Below, piece by piece: positions 27,107 through 40,578 of a stretch of 64,000 bases of DNA (within the stretch, counting starts at the first letter, position 1; each line of letters opens with the position of its first letter). Source of the DNA: Trema orientale (Eukaryota > Streptophyta > Magnoliopsida > Rosales > Cannabaceae). The stretch lies in NCBI GenBank assembly GCA_002914845.1, contig JXTC01000063.1, positions 969,874 to 1,033,873 of the forward strand. Direction: 5' to 3'. Below the pieces are notes generated by a model, which saw only the letters and a program-made list of their open reading frames with translations, ran no database searches and was not told where the DNA came from. The translations under genes were made by a program, and so were the position numbers.

Positions 27107-27613
27107 ATGATAATCCATATTATTTTTAATGATCGATATTACTTTTTTTTTTTTGAAAAAAAAGAAAAAAATTTCCACAAACTATGTAAAGTATCTCAGT
27201 ATGCACTCTAAATAATTAAAAATTTTAATTTTGCCCCTTAAATTCTGGCTATGTTAGGAAAACATAAGAAATATGACAATGATTTTGGCCCCAATTCTAA
27301 ATACTCATCCAAGTTTTCAAAAAAACACCCTAAAATTATGACACAAATGCCAATGTCTACATGTTTACGTACTTAACAAAAATGACGATTTTAGTGTTTG
27401 AAGAGTCAACCTGAAACTTATAATAAACTTTTTCTTAATGTGAAACTTTATACTAATTTTTTTTCCCCTTTTCCGAACTTGTCATCTGCCAAAGAAAGTA
27501 ACACAAAGACATTTTTATTTTCCTACCACCAATAAAATTTAAAAAAAAAGGGAAAAGGAAAAAGAAAAAGTGCCCTAATTGGGAAAGGATTATTTGGTTT
27601 TAATAAAAAAAAT

Positions 27614-27977
27614 GGTAAACTACAAAAATACACCCTAAAGTTTAGGTGTTTTACAAATAAAACCCTGAAGTTTGGACTCTGCAAAATAATACTCTGAGAT
27701 TAAGAAATTTTGAAAATTAGTACTATGTGTTAACTTTTTGAATAACTTTAACTAGTTAAAGATAATATTCTCAAAATTAAGGAGAATAATAATGACTAAT
27801 TTAGTTTTAATGGAGGATATTATTATTTTTTAGTTACTAAAATTTGTCAAAAAGTCAGTCCATGCTATTAATTTTCAGAAATTTTTAATCTAAAAGTATT
27901 ACTTTGCGAAGTCCAACCTTCGGATTTAAATTGCAAAAATACTAAAACTTCAGAGTATTTGCTTTGCAGTTCACCCT
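27614..27977. mobile_element. MITE of about 365 bp, copy 1
   Basis: The left end resembles 'ggtaaactacaaaaatacacc' and the right end, read on the other strand, 'gggtgaactgcaaagc', giving imperfect TIRs. The inside shares long blocks with the copy at 28,557-28,921, such as 'aaaaagtcagtccatg' and 'attaattttcagaaattt'. It is non-coding. Confidence 0.7.
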
Positions 27978-28037
27978 AAAAAAATGGTACAAATGGCATT
28001 TTTGAGAAAATAATTCTTTTCGCATAAATGTCCCGTT

Positions 28038-28204
28038 AAAATTTAGGGAAATTTACCTCATTAGAAGTGTTTTGACCAAAGACAAAAAACCACTGAAATT
28101 GGGGGTGCCAAAATGTAAATTTAGGGAAATTTACCTCATTAGAAGTGTTTTGACCAAAGACAAAAAACCACTGAAATTTCAAAAAATTGGGGGTGCCAAA
28201 ATGT
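28038..28204. repeat. Tandem duplication of about 79 bp
   Basis: Two copies begin 'aaatttagggaaatttacc' at 28,038 and 28,117. They are identical apart from about ten extra bases near the end of the second copy. It is non-coding. Confidence 0.9.
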
Positions 28205-28374
28205 CATTTAAGGGTTAAAAAAAAAATTTGGAAAAATTTCATAGAAGTATAGGGAAATATTGGCGAAACTTCGGTAAAAATATTGATATCGGGATTTAGT
28301 GTAATGTTTCTAAACTTCTAGGAAATTTTGAGAAAAACATCAAAATTGAAGGGAAAAAAAAAAAGAAAGTTAAC

Positions 28375-28598
28375 AATTTTTAATAATTTTTTGAAAATAT
28401 AATAATGTTGCATCTTTTTACCCATCTAATACGCAATAAACAAAGAGTAAATTGCAAAAAAATACCATGAAGTTTGGGTGTTCTATAATTTTTAATAATT
28501 TTTTGAAAATATAATAATGTTGCATCTTTTTACCCATCTAATACGCAATAAACAAAGAGTAAATTGCAAAAAAATACCGTGAAGTTTGGGTGTTCTAT
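28375..28598. repeat. 112-bp tandem duplication overlapping the start of a MITE
   Basis: Two head-to-tail copies begin 'aatttttaataattttttg' at 28,375 and 28,487 and differ at about one base ('ataccatg' against 'ataccgtg'). The unit includes the left end of MITE copy 2, so that end is now present twice. Confidence 0.88.
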
Positions 28599-28921
28599 AA
28601 TTTAGACCCTGAAATTTAAACTCTGCAAAATAATATCCTAAGATTAAGAATTTCTAAAAATTAATACCTTGAATTGACTTTTTGAATAAATTTAACCGGT
28701 AAAAAATAATAGTATCCTCAAAATTAATGAAGAGAATAAGGATTAATCTAGTTTTAATGAAGGATATTATTGTTATTTCGTTATTAAAATTGGTCAAAAA
28801 GTCAGTCCATGGTATTAATTTTCAGAAATTCTTAATTTTAGGGTATTATTTTGCGAAGTCTAAAATTCATGATTTAAATTGCAGAATACTCAAATTTTAG
28901 GGTATTTTTTGCAGTTCACCC
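28557..28921. mobile_element. MITE of about 365 bp, copy 2, same orientation as copy 1
   Basis: The left end is 'gtaaattgcaaaaaaatacc' and the right end, read on the other strand, 'gggtgaactgcaaaaaatac', a clear TIR pair. It is co-linear with 27,614-27,977 through most of its length. It has no coding capacity. Confidence 0.72.
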
Positions 28922-29039
28922 ATACACAAATATACTATAAATATATTTTCTAACTATAAACATAATTTTAAATATTACATGTACTTAATATATATATATG
29001 TTACTTACTTTTAATAGTTTTAACTCTAGTTATATATAA

Positions 29040-29212
29040 GGGCGCGTCTACAGTAGGGGCGTCCTTATGTAGGGCCCTGTCTATTCACCGTTGGATGGGA
29101 ATCTGTATATAAATAGATTCTCTACAGATTCCCGTTATTCCCCACAGATTCCCATCCTACGATAATTAAGGTATGACCCTACGTAGGGACGCTCCTACCG
29201 TAGCCATCCCCT
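29040..29212. mobile_element. MITE of about 170 bp with GC-rich palindromic ends, copy 2, inverted relative to copy 1
   Basis: It begins 'agggcgcgtctacagtaggg' and ends 'accgtagccatcccct', the reverse of copy 1 at 26,896-27,066. The flanks are 'tata' on both sides, fitting a TA target duplication. The two copies together form an inverted repeat with a spacer of about 2 kb. Confidence 0.8.
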
Positions 29213-30500
29213 ATATATAATTTTTATATCTATTGTATTTTTCTATTCAAATCACGTATTTCTAAAAAAAAAAATGTAGTAACCTTTTATGATTTTTAAT
29301 TATGTTATACTTTCTTTTAATTTTTCTATGTTTTAATTAAAACTTCCATTATTTTTCCATCTTTTTTTTTTCCTGAAATTTCCATCGCTAGAAATGGTTT
29401 TCTTGACATTTTCTTAATTTTGGAGTACTGATATTTTCGTCCTTGGTTTTGACAAAAATTAACTCTTTTTTCAGTAACTTTTTCTTTTGTTTTTCGAAAT
29501 GCTTTTTTAGTACTCTTTCTAAATATGATTTTGCTAATAGTAATTTTGGACCATTTAAAAGTCAATGACTTATTTGTAATTGTTTAACTTTTAATACGCC
29601 TTATTGTAATAAGCTTTATTGTAATATGACTTACTTATAATTGTTTTAACTTTTAAGCAACCCACTTTCGTTTTATTTATTTGTAAGCAATGCGAATGCC
29701 TCGTATCTTTATTTGTAGCATAATAAACTTTGGAGAAATTAGACATCATACCGTAATTTAGAAAAAAATTTAAAAAATAGAGAAAACTACATAGGATGCC
29801 CTTTTTTAGCATTTGTAAGTATATGCCCATTTTAAAAAGTTTTAACATTTATATCCTTTTTTAAAAGCTTTAAAAGTAATTTTACTAATTTACCCTTATT
29901 TGATTCTAGAAAAAGACACGGACTGGTCAGGTACGCGATTTTAACCCAAGGAAAGAAAAGCAAGAAAAAAGAGATGAATTGAAAAAATGAAAACGAACCT
30001 TGATGAGAAACTGATTTTCCTCACAATTTTCCCGGGAACCAAACAACATTTGGTAATACTTTGAGGTATCTTTTCTATACTTGACTGATCAAGCTTTGAT
30101 TTTTCTTAGATTTTCATCCACTTTCACTAATTTTCTCTCTCAAATTTCCAAGGAAACAAACAATTCTCCCAACGTTTTTTTTATCCTTCCCGATTTTCTT
30201 TGATTTTCTCTAATTTTCTTGGTAAACAAACAGCTCAATGTTTCTAGATTCAGCTTTGTTTGGATTTTGGGGTATTTTCTCTATATTTTGATATATCTAC
30301 TCTCTATTTTCTCCATATTTTCTCTTATTTTTCTTTAATTTTCTCTGTAAAGAAACAACTTCAGACCAGTGTTTCTTGCTAGATTCTGACTTTGTTTGGA
30401 TTTTGATATTTTTTTTTCTTTTTCCAGATTTTTTTTTTATCTAACTTCGATTGTGTATATACTTTCGATAGATGGTCGTATTTTGCTTTTAGATTTTCTG
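29213..30500. other. AT-rich intergenic DNA, no gene seen
   Basis: Long pyrimidine-rich runs occur, especially about 30,050-30,450 on the plus strand, which could be leader or intron sequence of the gene-like region that follows. No coding sequence was recognised. Confidence 0.5.
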
Positions 30501-30579
30501 GAATTTCATAAAGGTACAACGAGTCATTGGTTTTGTTGTCGAGTTTGGTTTTTATTTTGAATTCGTTGTTGGAAATAGC

Positions 30580-31380
<801 letters not shown>

Positions 31381-31698
31381 TGGTTTAGATGAGAGCACAT
31401 GCAGATGTATATAATAAGCAAACAATGGAGATGGAGTTGAAACACCAAAAGTTGCCATTACTATGGCAATCTAGTTTCAATAAATGCCATCTTACATTGG
31501 CTATCTAGTTTTCTTTCAATAAATGATTACGTAAATCTTGTCTCTAGATTTCTACAGTATTCACTTAAATTATGCTGATATTTGTTTGTTTCTCTCGTCT
31601 ATCAATGCTTTGCTAAAACTATAGTGATAAATAAGTAATATACCAATAGTGTATAACGGTAAATATACTGTAAATAATTTATATGTTTCTAAAAGTAT

Positions 31699-32445
31699 GG
31701 TAAATAAATGATATACCACCTCATAATTATGGTAAATAAATAATTTATCAGGAGCATATTTATGTCATTGTAAGTAAATCATACGCTTTTTAGGTCATGC
31801 ACGGTAAATAAGTGATATACCATTTTATAATAATTGTAAATAAGTAATTTATCAGAGGTATGGTGGTAAATATGCTACCGCCTATAAGCGATAAAATTTT
31901 TTTAATTATGGTAAATAAATCATATACTACCTCTTAATAATGGTAAATGAGTAATTTACTAATGATATAATGGTAAATATGATGTCGTCTATAAGCAATA
32001 AAATCTTTTAAGTCATGGTAAATAAATAATATATCACCTCTTAGTAGTGGTAAATGAGTAATTTACCAGGGATATAATGGTAAATATGCTACCGTCTGCA
32101 AGTGACAAAAATTTTTAAATCATGGTAAATAAATAAATATACCACCTCTTAGTAGTGGTAAATGAGTAATTTACCAAGGATATAATGATAAATATGCTAC
32201 CGTCTACAGGCGATAAAATTTTTTAAGTCATGGTAAATAAATCATATACCACCTCTTAATAGTGGTAAATGAGTAATTTACCAAGGGTATAATGGTAAAT
32301 ATGCTACCGTCTGCAAGCGATATAAATTTTTAAGTCATGGTAAATAAATGATATACCACCTCTTAGTAGTGGTAAATGAATAATTTACTAGGGGTATAAT
32401 GGTAAATATGCTACCGTCTACAAGCGATAAAAATTTTTAAGTCAT
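31699..32445. repeat. Tandem array, unit about 107 bp, seven copies before an assembly gap
   Basis: Units begin 'ggtaaataaat' at 31,699, 31,803, 31,910, 32,017, 32,124, 32,232 and 32,339, so the period is 104-108 bp. Each unit holds 'taccacctcttagtagtgg', 'gagtaatttacca' and 'ggtaaatatgctaccgtct'. Copies become more alike toward the gap. The array stops exactly at a unit border where the run of Ns begins, so it is probably longer in the genome. Confidence 0.93.
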
Positions 32446-32667
32446 NNNNNNNNNNNNNNNNNNNNNNNNNNNNNNNNNNNNNNNNNNNNNNNNNNNNNNN
32501 NNNNNNNNNNNNNNNNNNNNNNNNNNNNNNNNNNNNNNNNNNNNNNNNNNNNNNNNNNNNNNNNNNNNNNNNNNNNNNNNNNNNNNNNNNNNNNNNNNNN
32601 NNNNNNNNNNNNNNNNNNNNNNNNNNNNNNNNNNNNNNNNNNNNNNNNNNNNNNNNNTTAAAATAGT
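32446..32667. other. Assembly gap (222 Ns)
   Basis: This is an unresolved stretch. It lies at the end of a tandem array, the usual reason for such a gap. Its true length is unknown. Confidence 0.98.
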
Positions 32668-32800
32668 TTCTAGTTTTTGGTAACCAGCTTCCGGAAACTG
32701 GTAACTGGTAACCAAATGTATTTATAACTGGCATATATCTGGTAGTTAGTAACCAGTAACAAATTTCCAGAAATCAATAACCAGTAACTATTTTAAAAAA
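32668..32800. repeat. Imperfect palindrome, probably a MITE cut by the gap
   Basis: Bases just after the gap ('ttaaaatagtttctag', 'ggtaaccagcttccgg') match, inverted, the bases at about 32,740-32,797 ('aaccagtaactattttaa'). Short 'ggtaactggtaacc' words repeat. It is non-coding. Confidence 0.5.
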
Positions 32801-33427
32801 TTGTACTTTTCTAAATATTTTTTAAAAACTGATATTTTTCTAATAAAAACAGTACGAAAATTTGAAAAAAGCCTGAGTTCCGTATTTTTGTAATTCTTTT
32901 AGTTTTTTATATGTAAAAGTGATAGAAACCCTTTAACTTTTAAGCAACCCATTTTCCTTTATTTTGTTTGTAAACACAAACGAGAAATCTACTTCAAAAT
33001 TCAAATACAACACTGAACAATAGAAGACAAAATAAAAATAATGCGGTCAAAAAAATAATAAAATAAAGCCCCACTCACATAAAAAGACAAAATAAATAAA
33101 AAATAAAAAGTTAAGAGGCAATAACTCCTTAAGTATATATTCCATAAGTAGTCATTCAGAACACTGTCGTTTCATATGAGATATTGTCGTCGGTGAAGTT
33201 ATCGTTATTTTAAAATAATGTCGTTATGTTATGAGTTATGTTTGGTGCTTTATCTTTGCCATACATTTTTTTTTTTTAACAAGACTAAATCAAAGTTAAA
33301 ACTCACAATAAATTTGCTATAGCGAGGGACCAACACTTCGTATCTTATATTTGTTTAGGAGAGAAAACCGAATGTAAAAAGCCAATCAAAGGGGGGAAAA
33401 AAAAAAAGGCCCTCATGTCATTGCCAA
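32801..33427. other. AT-rich intergenic DNA, no gene seen
   Basis: About 30 bases at 32,935-32,965 ('aacttttaagcaaccca') resemble bases at 29,645-29,675. Nothing else was recognised. Confidence 0.5.
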
Positions 33428-36400
33428 TTAAACTTTAGAGAAAATATCTGAAAATATAATTTGTATTGATAGTGACAACATCAAAAAGATATTGGATACA
33501 AAATTTGCCTTTATAGAGGCTACAACAAAACGTATAGAGGAGCTTAGAAGGGGAATATTCTAACAGAAAGGATAAGGATCATAATTACACAATAATAACT
33601 TTTAGCTATAGTGCAACGACTCTATTGATAGACTCAACAATGTTGATGTGTCATGGCTGCTTAGTAGGATACCAGCAGGATGCCTATATGTCAACTTCTT
33701 CAACAACCCCTCTCAAACTAAACTGATGTGGCAGCAGCAAGTTTAGTTTGCTCTTCAGCATCTGGAATTTGGCAATAGCCAATGGCTTAGTTAATATATC
33801 TATAGGTTTGTCTTCAGTAGGAATATACTTCACTTTCAATTCTTTGGCGATGACTCTTTCTCTGACAAAATGCATATCTATTTCAATGTGCTTTTTTTGG
33901 AGAGAAAAATAAGATTGGATGCAAGCATAGTAGCACCTGAATCGTCACACCAGAGAATTGGACAATGACTGAGATTTAAACAAAGTTCTTTGAGCAAGGA
34001 TTGAATCCAAATAACTTCAACTGCTGTTTGAGCTAAGGCTCTGTATTAAGATTCTGTGCTCGATCTAGCCACTGCTTTTTGCTTCTTTGAATCCCATATT
34101 ATCAGATTTCCACTAAGAAAAATGCAGTAACCAGTGGTTGACGTCCTGTTATTAAGGGACCTTACAAGTCTATGTCCCAGTGTGTGTTTCAAGTATCTTA
34201 GGATTCGTTTACAAGCTCTCCAGTGATTTTTCGTTGGAGCCTTGAGGAATTGGCTTAATTTATTAACAACAAAGGCTATGTCAGGCCTGGAAAATGTGAG
34301 GTATTGCAGCATGCCAATGATACTCCTATATAAATTAGTATGTTCAGAAGAGAGAGTTTTACCCTTTGATACATTGGTGTTGGACTTCCCTTGGCTACTT
34401 CCATGTTAGCCCTTTTGAGAATATCTAAAGTATACTTTTGTTGTGATAAGACTAGAGTTCTATCATCTTAAAGAAATTCAAAACCAAGGAAAAAGTTGAC
34501 TGGGCCTAATGACTTGAGAGAAAATTATTTATTAAGAGTCTGAACAATCTTGTGAAGCTGATCATTTCCACTCCCCATTATTAGAATGTCATCAACGTAT
34601 ACCAGAAGCATGAGTGTGACTTGGCCTACTTTGTAAATGAATGGCGAAGGGTCTGATGTAGACTTCTTGAAACCAAGAGTGAATAAAGCATCTTGCAATT
34701 TTTCAAACCAAGCTCTAAGGGCTTGTTTCAAGCCATAAAGAGCTTTTTGCAGTTTGCACACATAATTTGACTTATTTGCTTGAACATATCCAGTAGGTTG
34801 CTTCATGTATACAGTTTTAGTCAAGTCACTATTGAGGAATGCATTGTTAATATCTAATTGTTGTATGTCCCAACCATTTGTAACTGCAAGAGTGAAGAAA
34901 ATCCTTATTGTTAAGGATTTTACAACTAGGCTGAAAGTTTCAAAGTAGTCTACTCCCGAGGTTTGTTAAAACCCCTTTGCAACCAAACGTGCCTTGAATC
35001 TTTGAACAGTGCCATCTGAGTTATGCTTAACACGATACACCCATTTATGGTTAACAGTGTTTATATCAGAGCTGTATGGAACCAAACTCCAAGTGTTGTT
35101 CTTCATTAAGGCAACATACTCCTCATCTATTGCTTTCTTCCATTTTGGATTTGTCAAAGCTTGCTCAATATTTTCAGGTTCTTGCTCTGCATGAAACTCA
35201 TTTGAATGTGCTAATGTGTTGTTGAAAGCAAGACTTTTTGGTTTAAAAATTCTAGATTTAGACCTTGTGATCATTTAATGTGCGAAGTGATGCAAGATCT
35301 ATGTATGAATTGAACTGACCCAGGTACATCATATGAAGGTGGAGGTGTAACATGATTTTGCGAAATTGACTGAATGGAAGGACTATCATGTGAATGTGTT
35401 GATGAGGATCTGCCAGTAATAGAATACAGTTTACCTGAAACAAATGGTGTGATGCTACCTGGTGAGACTGATGAAGCTGCTAAAGAGCTTGAACTATGAA
35501 TTGTATCAAAATCAGCCACACACCTTGAGTTTAGATCTTCTGCAACCAGTTTTGGAACCCACTGATTGTATGAGTATGTATAGTGCTTAGATTGATTTTC
35601 GGTTGATTTTGGACTTATGGCAAAATCAGCAAGAAAGGGAAAACTTTCCTTATCAAAAACAACATCTCTTGAGACATAGACTCTACCTGATGGATGTAAG
35701 CATTTATAACCTTTGTGGTTGGGACTAAAACCAAGAAACAGACACCTTGAGGTTTGAAATAATAGTTTATAAGTATTATAAGGTCTAAGGTTTGGGTAGT
35801 ATGCACATTCAAAGATTTTAATGAACTTATAATCAGGTTTCTGTTTGAATAATGCCTCAAATGGTGAGATGTGTTTTAGTGAAGGTGTGAGCAACCTATA
35901 AGATAAACAGACATAGAAAATGCTTCCCACCAAAAGGTAAGAGGCATTTGAGCTTGAGCTAATATACTAAGTCCCATGTTACAATGTGCTTGTGTTTTCT
36001 TTCTGCCCGTCCATTTTGTTGGTGACTATAAGGGCATGGGTTTCTGAAATGAACACCAATTTGATCAAAGAAGGGTTTTAAACTCCTATAATCGCCACCC
36101 CAGTCACTTTGCACACACTTAATTTTTCGATCAAGCATTCTTTCAACCAAGGTTTGAAAATTAAGAAAGGTTTGTTTAACTTCAGATTTTAGATGCAATG
36201 GATAAATCTAGGTATATCTAGTATAGTCATCAATAAAGTAAATGTAATATCGATATCCTTCTTTAGAAAGAACTGGTTATGGCCCCCAAATATCAAAGTA
36301 AACAAGTTCAAGTAGTGTTGTGATTTCTTTCATTGAATTTGAAAATAGCAGCTGATGAGCTTTACCAAATTAGCAAGCAGTATACAAATTAGACTCTGAA

Positions 36401-37225
36401 GAAGACACTAAAGGGACATTAATAGTCCTAAATACATTGTTTAAGACTTGGATAGAAGGGTGACCTAATCTATTATGCCACAAACTACTAACACGACTTG
36501 CTGTAGGACTAGTGATCTGACTTCTTTGCTAGTGAGCAGAACTTGAAGCTGAGACAAAAACAGATGATAATGGAACAAAGGCAAAAAATTGAGATTAGGT
36601 AGATGGAGATGATGCTTGTGGTGCCGATAATTGATACAATCCATTGTTAAGCTTCTTCTGTAGCAATACCTTTCTCGTAGCCTTGTCCTTAAAGAAACAG
36701 CAATCAGAGTGAAATTCAGCAATTAGATTATTATTTTTAGTGACTTAAGAAATACTAAGTTTTTGGCAATTTCTGGAACATGGAGAATTTGTTTCAAGTA
36801 TATAGGTTTAGCACATTCATTTGAGTGAAACAAAACAGAGCCAATATGAGCAATTCGCAGAGATTGACCATTACCTACAACCAGCTGTTCCTTATCCTTG
36901 ACGAGAGCTTGTGCAACGCACAATATGACCAAACATGGACGTGAGTCATATGGCTCTGATACCAAATTAAACTTTAGATAAAATATCTGAAAATATAATT
37001 TGTATTGATAGTGATCACCTCAAAGAAGTACTGGATACAAAGATTGCTTTTTAAAGGCTACAACAAAACATACAGAGGAGCCTAGATACAATAACAACTT
37101 TTGATTACACAATAACAACTTTTGGCTGTAGTGTAATGACTCTATAGATAGACTCAACAGTGTTGACGTATCAAGACTGCTTAGTAGGATGTCAGCAAGA
37201 TGCCTATGTGTCAACTTCTTCAATA
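33428..37225 (-). mobile_element. Old, broken Ty1/copia LTR retrotransposon
   Basis: The element reads on the minus strand. Its LTRs lie at about 36,967-37,225 (5') and 33,428-33,705 (3'), flanked by near-identical 5-bp duplications ('gccaa' and 'gccat'). A primer-binding site complementary to initiator methionine tRNA (TGGTATCAGAGCC) lies at about 36,952-36,964, and a purine-rich tract adjoins the 3' LTR. Pol parts recognised in copia order are pre-integrase zinc region, integrase core, reverse transcriptase (with the YVDD-type region near 34,570-34,620) and RNase H. At 3.8 kb it is shorter than a full-length copia element. It is broken in many places (of the order of ten) and cannot be active. 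The LTRs differ by eye at more than a tenth of positions, so it is old. Confidence 0.92.
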
Positions 37226-38168
37226 GCCATGTCCCACGAATGTAAACTGAAATGGCCCTTATCTTGTTCTTTTATATATCGTCCTATAGACTATATTTTT
37301 AATAAAGGGGTTAGATATAGTCTCCTTCAGGCAAAAATAGCAACCAATCGTGCGCTCCACTTAAATCTTCACATAAAATTAGTAACACACAACTAACATA
37401 AGCAAAGAGGAGTTAGCTAGTTTTCATTATAGTGCAAAATTTCATTGTATGAACTTGAACTTACATGTGTAATATTATTATTTCCATCCACCTTGTTAGG
37501 TTACTTTGGTTCTATGCAAAATTACATTCATGCTGTTATATGTTCTAATTTTATGTTGAACGAGACCAATCCCAAGCAAGACTATGTCTTTACCCTCTAA
37601 TAAATACATATACAGAAGAAGAATTTGCAATATTATGTGTTATCATTATACTACTTTTATCACTCAATGCTTTCTACCCTCATCTATTACGCAATAGTGC
37701 TATATACCACTAGTATTCCTAAATAGTTTTCTTTTCTATGTGGAATATATGAGCCAATGACAGCATACTTGTAGGTTCTCTAGCTTATTTATACAGAGTC
37801 CTTATTTTTATTTTGTATGATAATTTAGCTCTATTAAGCTCTTGAAGGGTAAGGTTTATGACTTTACATCTTTACATCTCTTGTCAGTTGTTTTCTTCCA
37901 AGTCCTGCCAGTCATTCAAGCCACAAGCCACATATTGAGAGAAACAAATATAACAAAATAAAAAGCTATACACCAAAATGCATGACACAGATGTATAAGT
38001 TGTCTTTTATAGATGAAAAGAAAGATTACTATTGCTTACATTTGATTGAAAAGAATTTTACAAAAATGTTTAGATGAGACTCTGATCTAAACAACTTATT
38101 CACATTGATCACAGTTCCTTATTTTTCTCATCTTTTTCTATTTTCCACTTTTTGAATCGAGAAATGAG
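37226..38168. other. Intergenic DNA between the copia relic and CAS
   Basis: The DNA is AT-rich with no gene recognised. The last 100-150 bases before 38,169 are likely the CAS 3' untranslated region. Confidence 0.5.
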
Positions 38169-40578
38169 TCATTCTGGAAGCAATTTTTGACCAGACTGAG
38201 CTGTAGAGCTGGTTGTGCCAAAACGCTTTACTGCTGCAGGAATGACTCGGGATGGTGAAAGAACCTCTGCAAATGACAAGTTGTAAGAATCTGTCCCTAA
38301 ACGACTCTGCAGCCACCCTCTGCTTCCAGAGAAGCCATCAGCCACAGTCCAGCTGTTCTTAAAGCCAAGACTGTTTAAAGTTCTTGCTACTATCTTTGCT
38401 GAATCCGAATACCTTTGTGCATCAAAAGGTAAAAACCAATACAAAGATTAGAAAGGGCAAAAAAGTTAGAGCGAGAATGCAAAACACGGCTATGGAAATG
38501 GGCAAAGGAAAGTACTTACGAGTCCAAGATGACGATGTTCGTGCCTTTATTGACTCTCTTCAGATAAGAAATCTTCAGAGCTGCTATTTCAGCCTGTAGT
38601 TTCTTTGCATTTTTGACAAGGCCTCGCAACTTACTAGGTAGCTCTTCCAAACTGAATAAAAACATTAGAACCAACATTGAAAAACCATGATGGAAAAGCA
38701 GAAATTTTGGTGAAAAGAGAAATGGCCAAGTAAAAGTTAAACTACTCACGGAATGGCAATCAGTTTGCTTTTCGCACTAGATGGAAGGCGGGGAATGCCA
38801 GCCTTGTCCTTTTCGTTCTCTGTTCGGATATCTATCAAAACGTAGTTCTTTGTTGATATGAGATCAAGTGTTTGAGCAGGAGTCAGCTCACCTGAAGTGT
38901 AACAAAACCATAGCCCTTTTCAGCCAAATCCTTAGAGTTGTGTATAAACTCAATGTTCTATGCTACTAAAGAGGAAAATAAAAACAGAAATTTTGTTCTT
39001 ATATAGATTCTTTATATTTATATACAGACTTATTGATCTTAAAATAGAAAACAAGTGAATCATATATACCTTGGTAACCTCGGAGGTTAAATGAAATGGC
39101 AGACCAGACTGGAGGAAGGAGAAGGTAAGCAAGGAACAACACTCCGGCAGATCCTACAATTGTCAGAGGGTCTGAAGAAGAAATAGTCTCAACAGTTGAT
39201 GAAGCAATTGGCTTGACCCCTTCAATTACCTTGGTTGTCTGCTGCGCTGCACCAGCTACAGTCTGAGACAAAAATTTACTATTTTAGTTATCAATGTAAT
39301 TCTTAACAAAACACTATCCTTGTAATAAAAGAGAATACACTTTGGTCTAGTTCTGATACTACAGAATCTTCTTAAAACAAATATTTTTTGACACCTCGCT
39401 TAAAAGTCTCCAACATAGAATAACTATTCATCTTAACTTAGCAGAGAACAAAATGTTGAAATTTACAAAAGGCCAAAACCCAAGTCAGCTATGGTTGAAA
39501 TTCAATAAATGAGCATTACATTCTTCAATGACAGTCCAACATAGTCACTGAAATTGAATCCACTTTAAACCTTTCAAAGCATGAGAATTTATCTCAAACC
39601 AAAGCAGAATCCAAATGCAGATTATCACTTCAGTTTAGTTAGTTTCATTTAATGCATTTATCCCAAACAATATATTAGACTTTGTCTCAAATAATTTCTG
39701 TGCATATTAGAGAGGCCTAAGGTGCATAGCTTTATATTCACAACTAGAAAAATGCGATATTTAACAACTCTATAAACACTAAAACATTCTAAATGTCATT
39801 TGAATTTGTTATCACCATTGCTAACTTTATAATGCTAAAACTGGCTAAAATTGAAGTTGGTGATCCAAAAAAGAACCTTTGCAGCACTGATAACCGGCTC
39901 TGTGTCGAGGCCGGAGCTTTCGATTGCCTCTTGGGCTTTCTTTGAAGCCTCAGATACAACCGGAGAAGCTATCTTCAGTGCCTGTTCTCCAGCCTGCTGT
40001 GCAATTGGCAATGCTACTTCAATGGAGGGCTTCAAAGCATTTATCACAACTTCAAGAACACGCTGTGTAGTATCAAAAACACTCGAAACCACTTGCTGAA
40101 CTTGATCAATAGTCTTCTCAACCTAACAAAATCCAAAAATAGTAACAATTCAGGAAAGGGTATCGGCTAAAATCAAATAAAAACAACACAAAAGAGCACA
40201 ATTTCTCAGCATTTCATTCATTAGACGAAAAATAGTGACAATTCGGGAAATGGGTATTGGCCAAAATCATATAAAACAACCAGAAAAGAGAGCATAATTT
40301 CTCAGCATTTTCATTCTAAAGTAGAGTAATTTCCAAAACTTCATATGGGTTTTCCTTACTTCAGTTAAAGAAGAAGCAATCTGGTCCTTGGGGAGAGTGA
40401 GAGCCTTGGCATCATGGAGAGGAGTGAAGAGGCCCAAGAGAGTGATTGTGGTTGATGCAGGGAGAGAAACAGAGGAGGGTCTGAACTGAGACTTGGGAAA
40501 AGCTTTAGGAGAAGGAAGAGACAAGTGAGGTCTTGGGGTGGTGGCGGCTGAAGCTCGGATGGCCATCTCCATTGCCAT
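38169..40578 (-). CDS. CAS: Calcium-sensing receptor CAS, chloroplast thylakoid, 6 exons
   Basis: Exons: 40578-40360, 40122-39877, 39262-39070, 38891-38750, 38651-38520, 38412-38169. All have GT-AG borders and join in phase to 1,176 nt (391 aa; Arabidopsis about 387). CAS is a thylakoid protein needed for calcium-dependent stomatal closure, retrograde signalling and high-light acclimation. Seen: an N-terminal transit peptide rich in Ser, Pro and Ala (about 1-50), an acidic and Ala-rich region (74-185), one membrane segment (about 189-209, IVGSAGVLFLAYLLLPPVW), then a rhodanese-like domain (about 220-345) whose active-site cysteine is replaced (VILDS), as in the family, so it is not an enzyme. 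The tail near VKRFGTTSSTA corresponds to the region phosphorylated in Arabidopsis by STN8-type kinases. The first Met is chosen because it gives the full transit peptide. Confidence 0.95.

Noticed and set aside
31699-32445. Regular repeats that might suggest a CRISPR array
   Set aside because: Units are directly adjacent with no unique spacers, and the DNA is plant nuclear.
32411-32734. Open frames spanning the assembly gap
   Set aside because: Most of their length is unknown bases, so they are artefacts.
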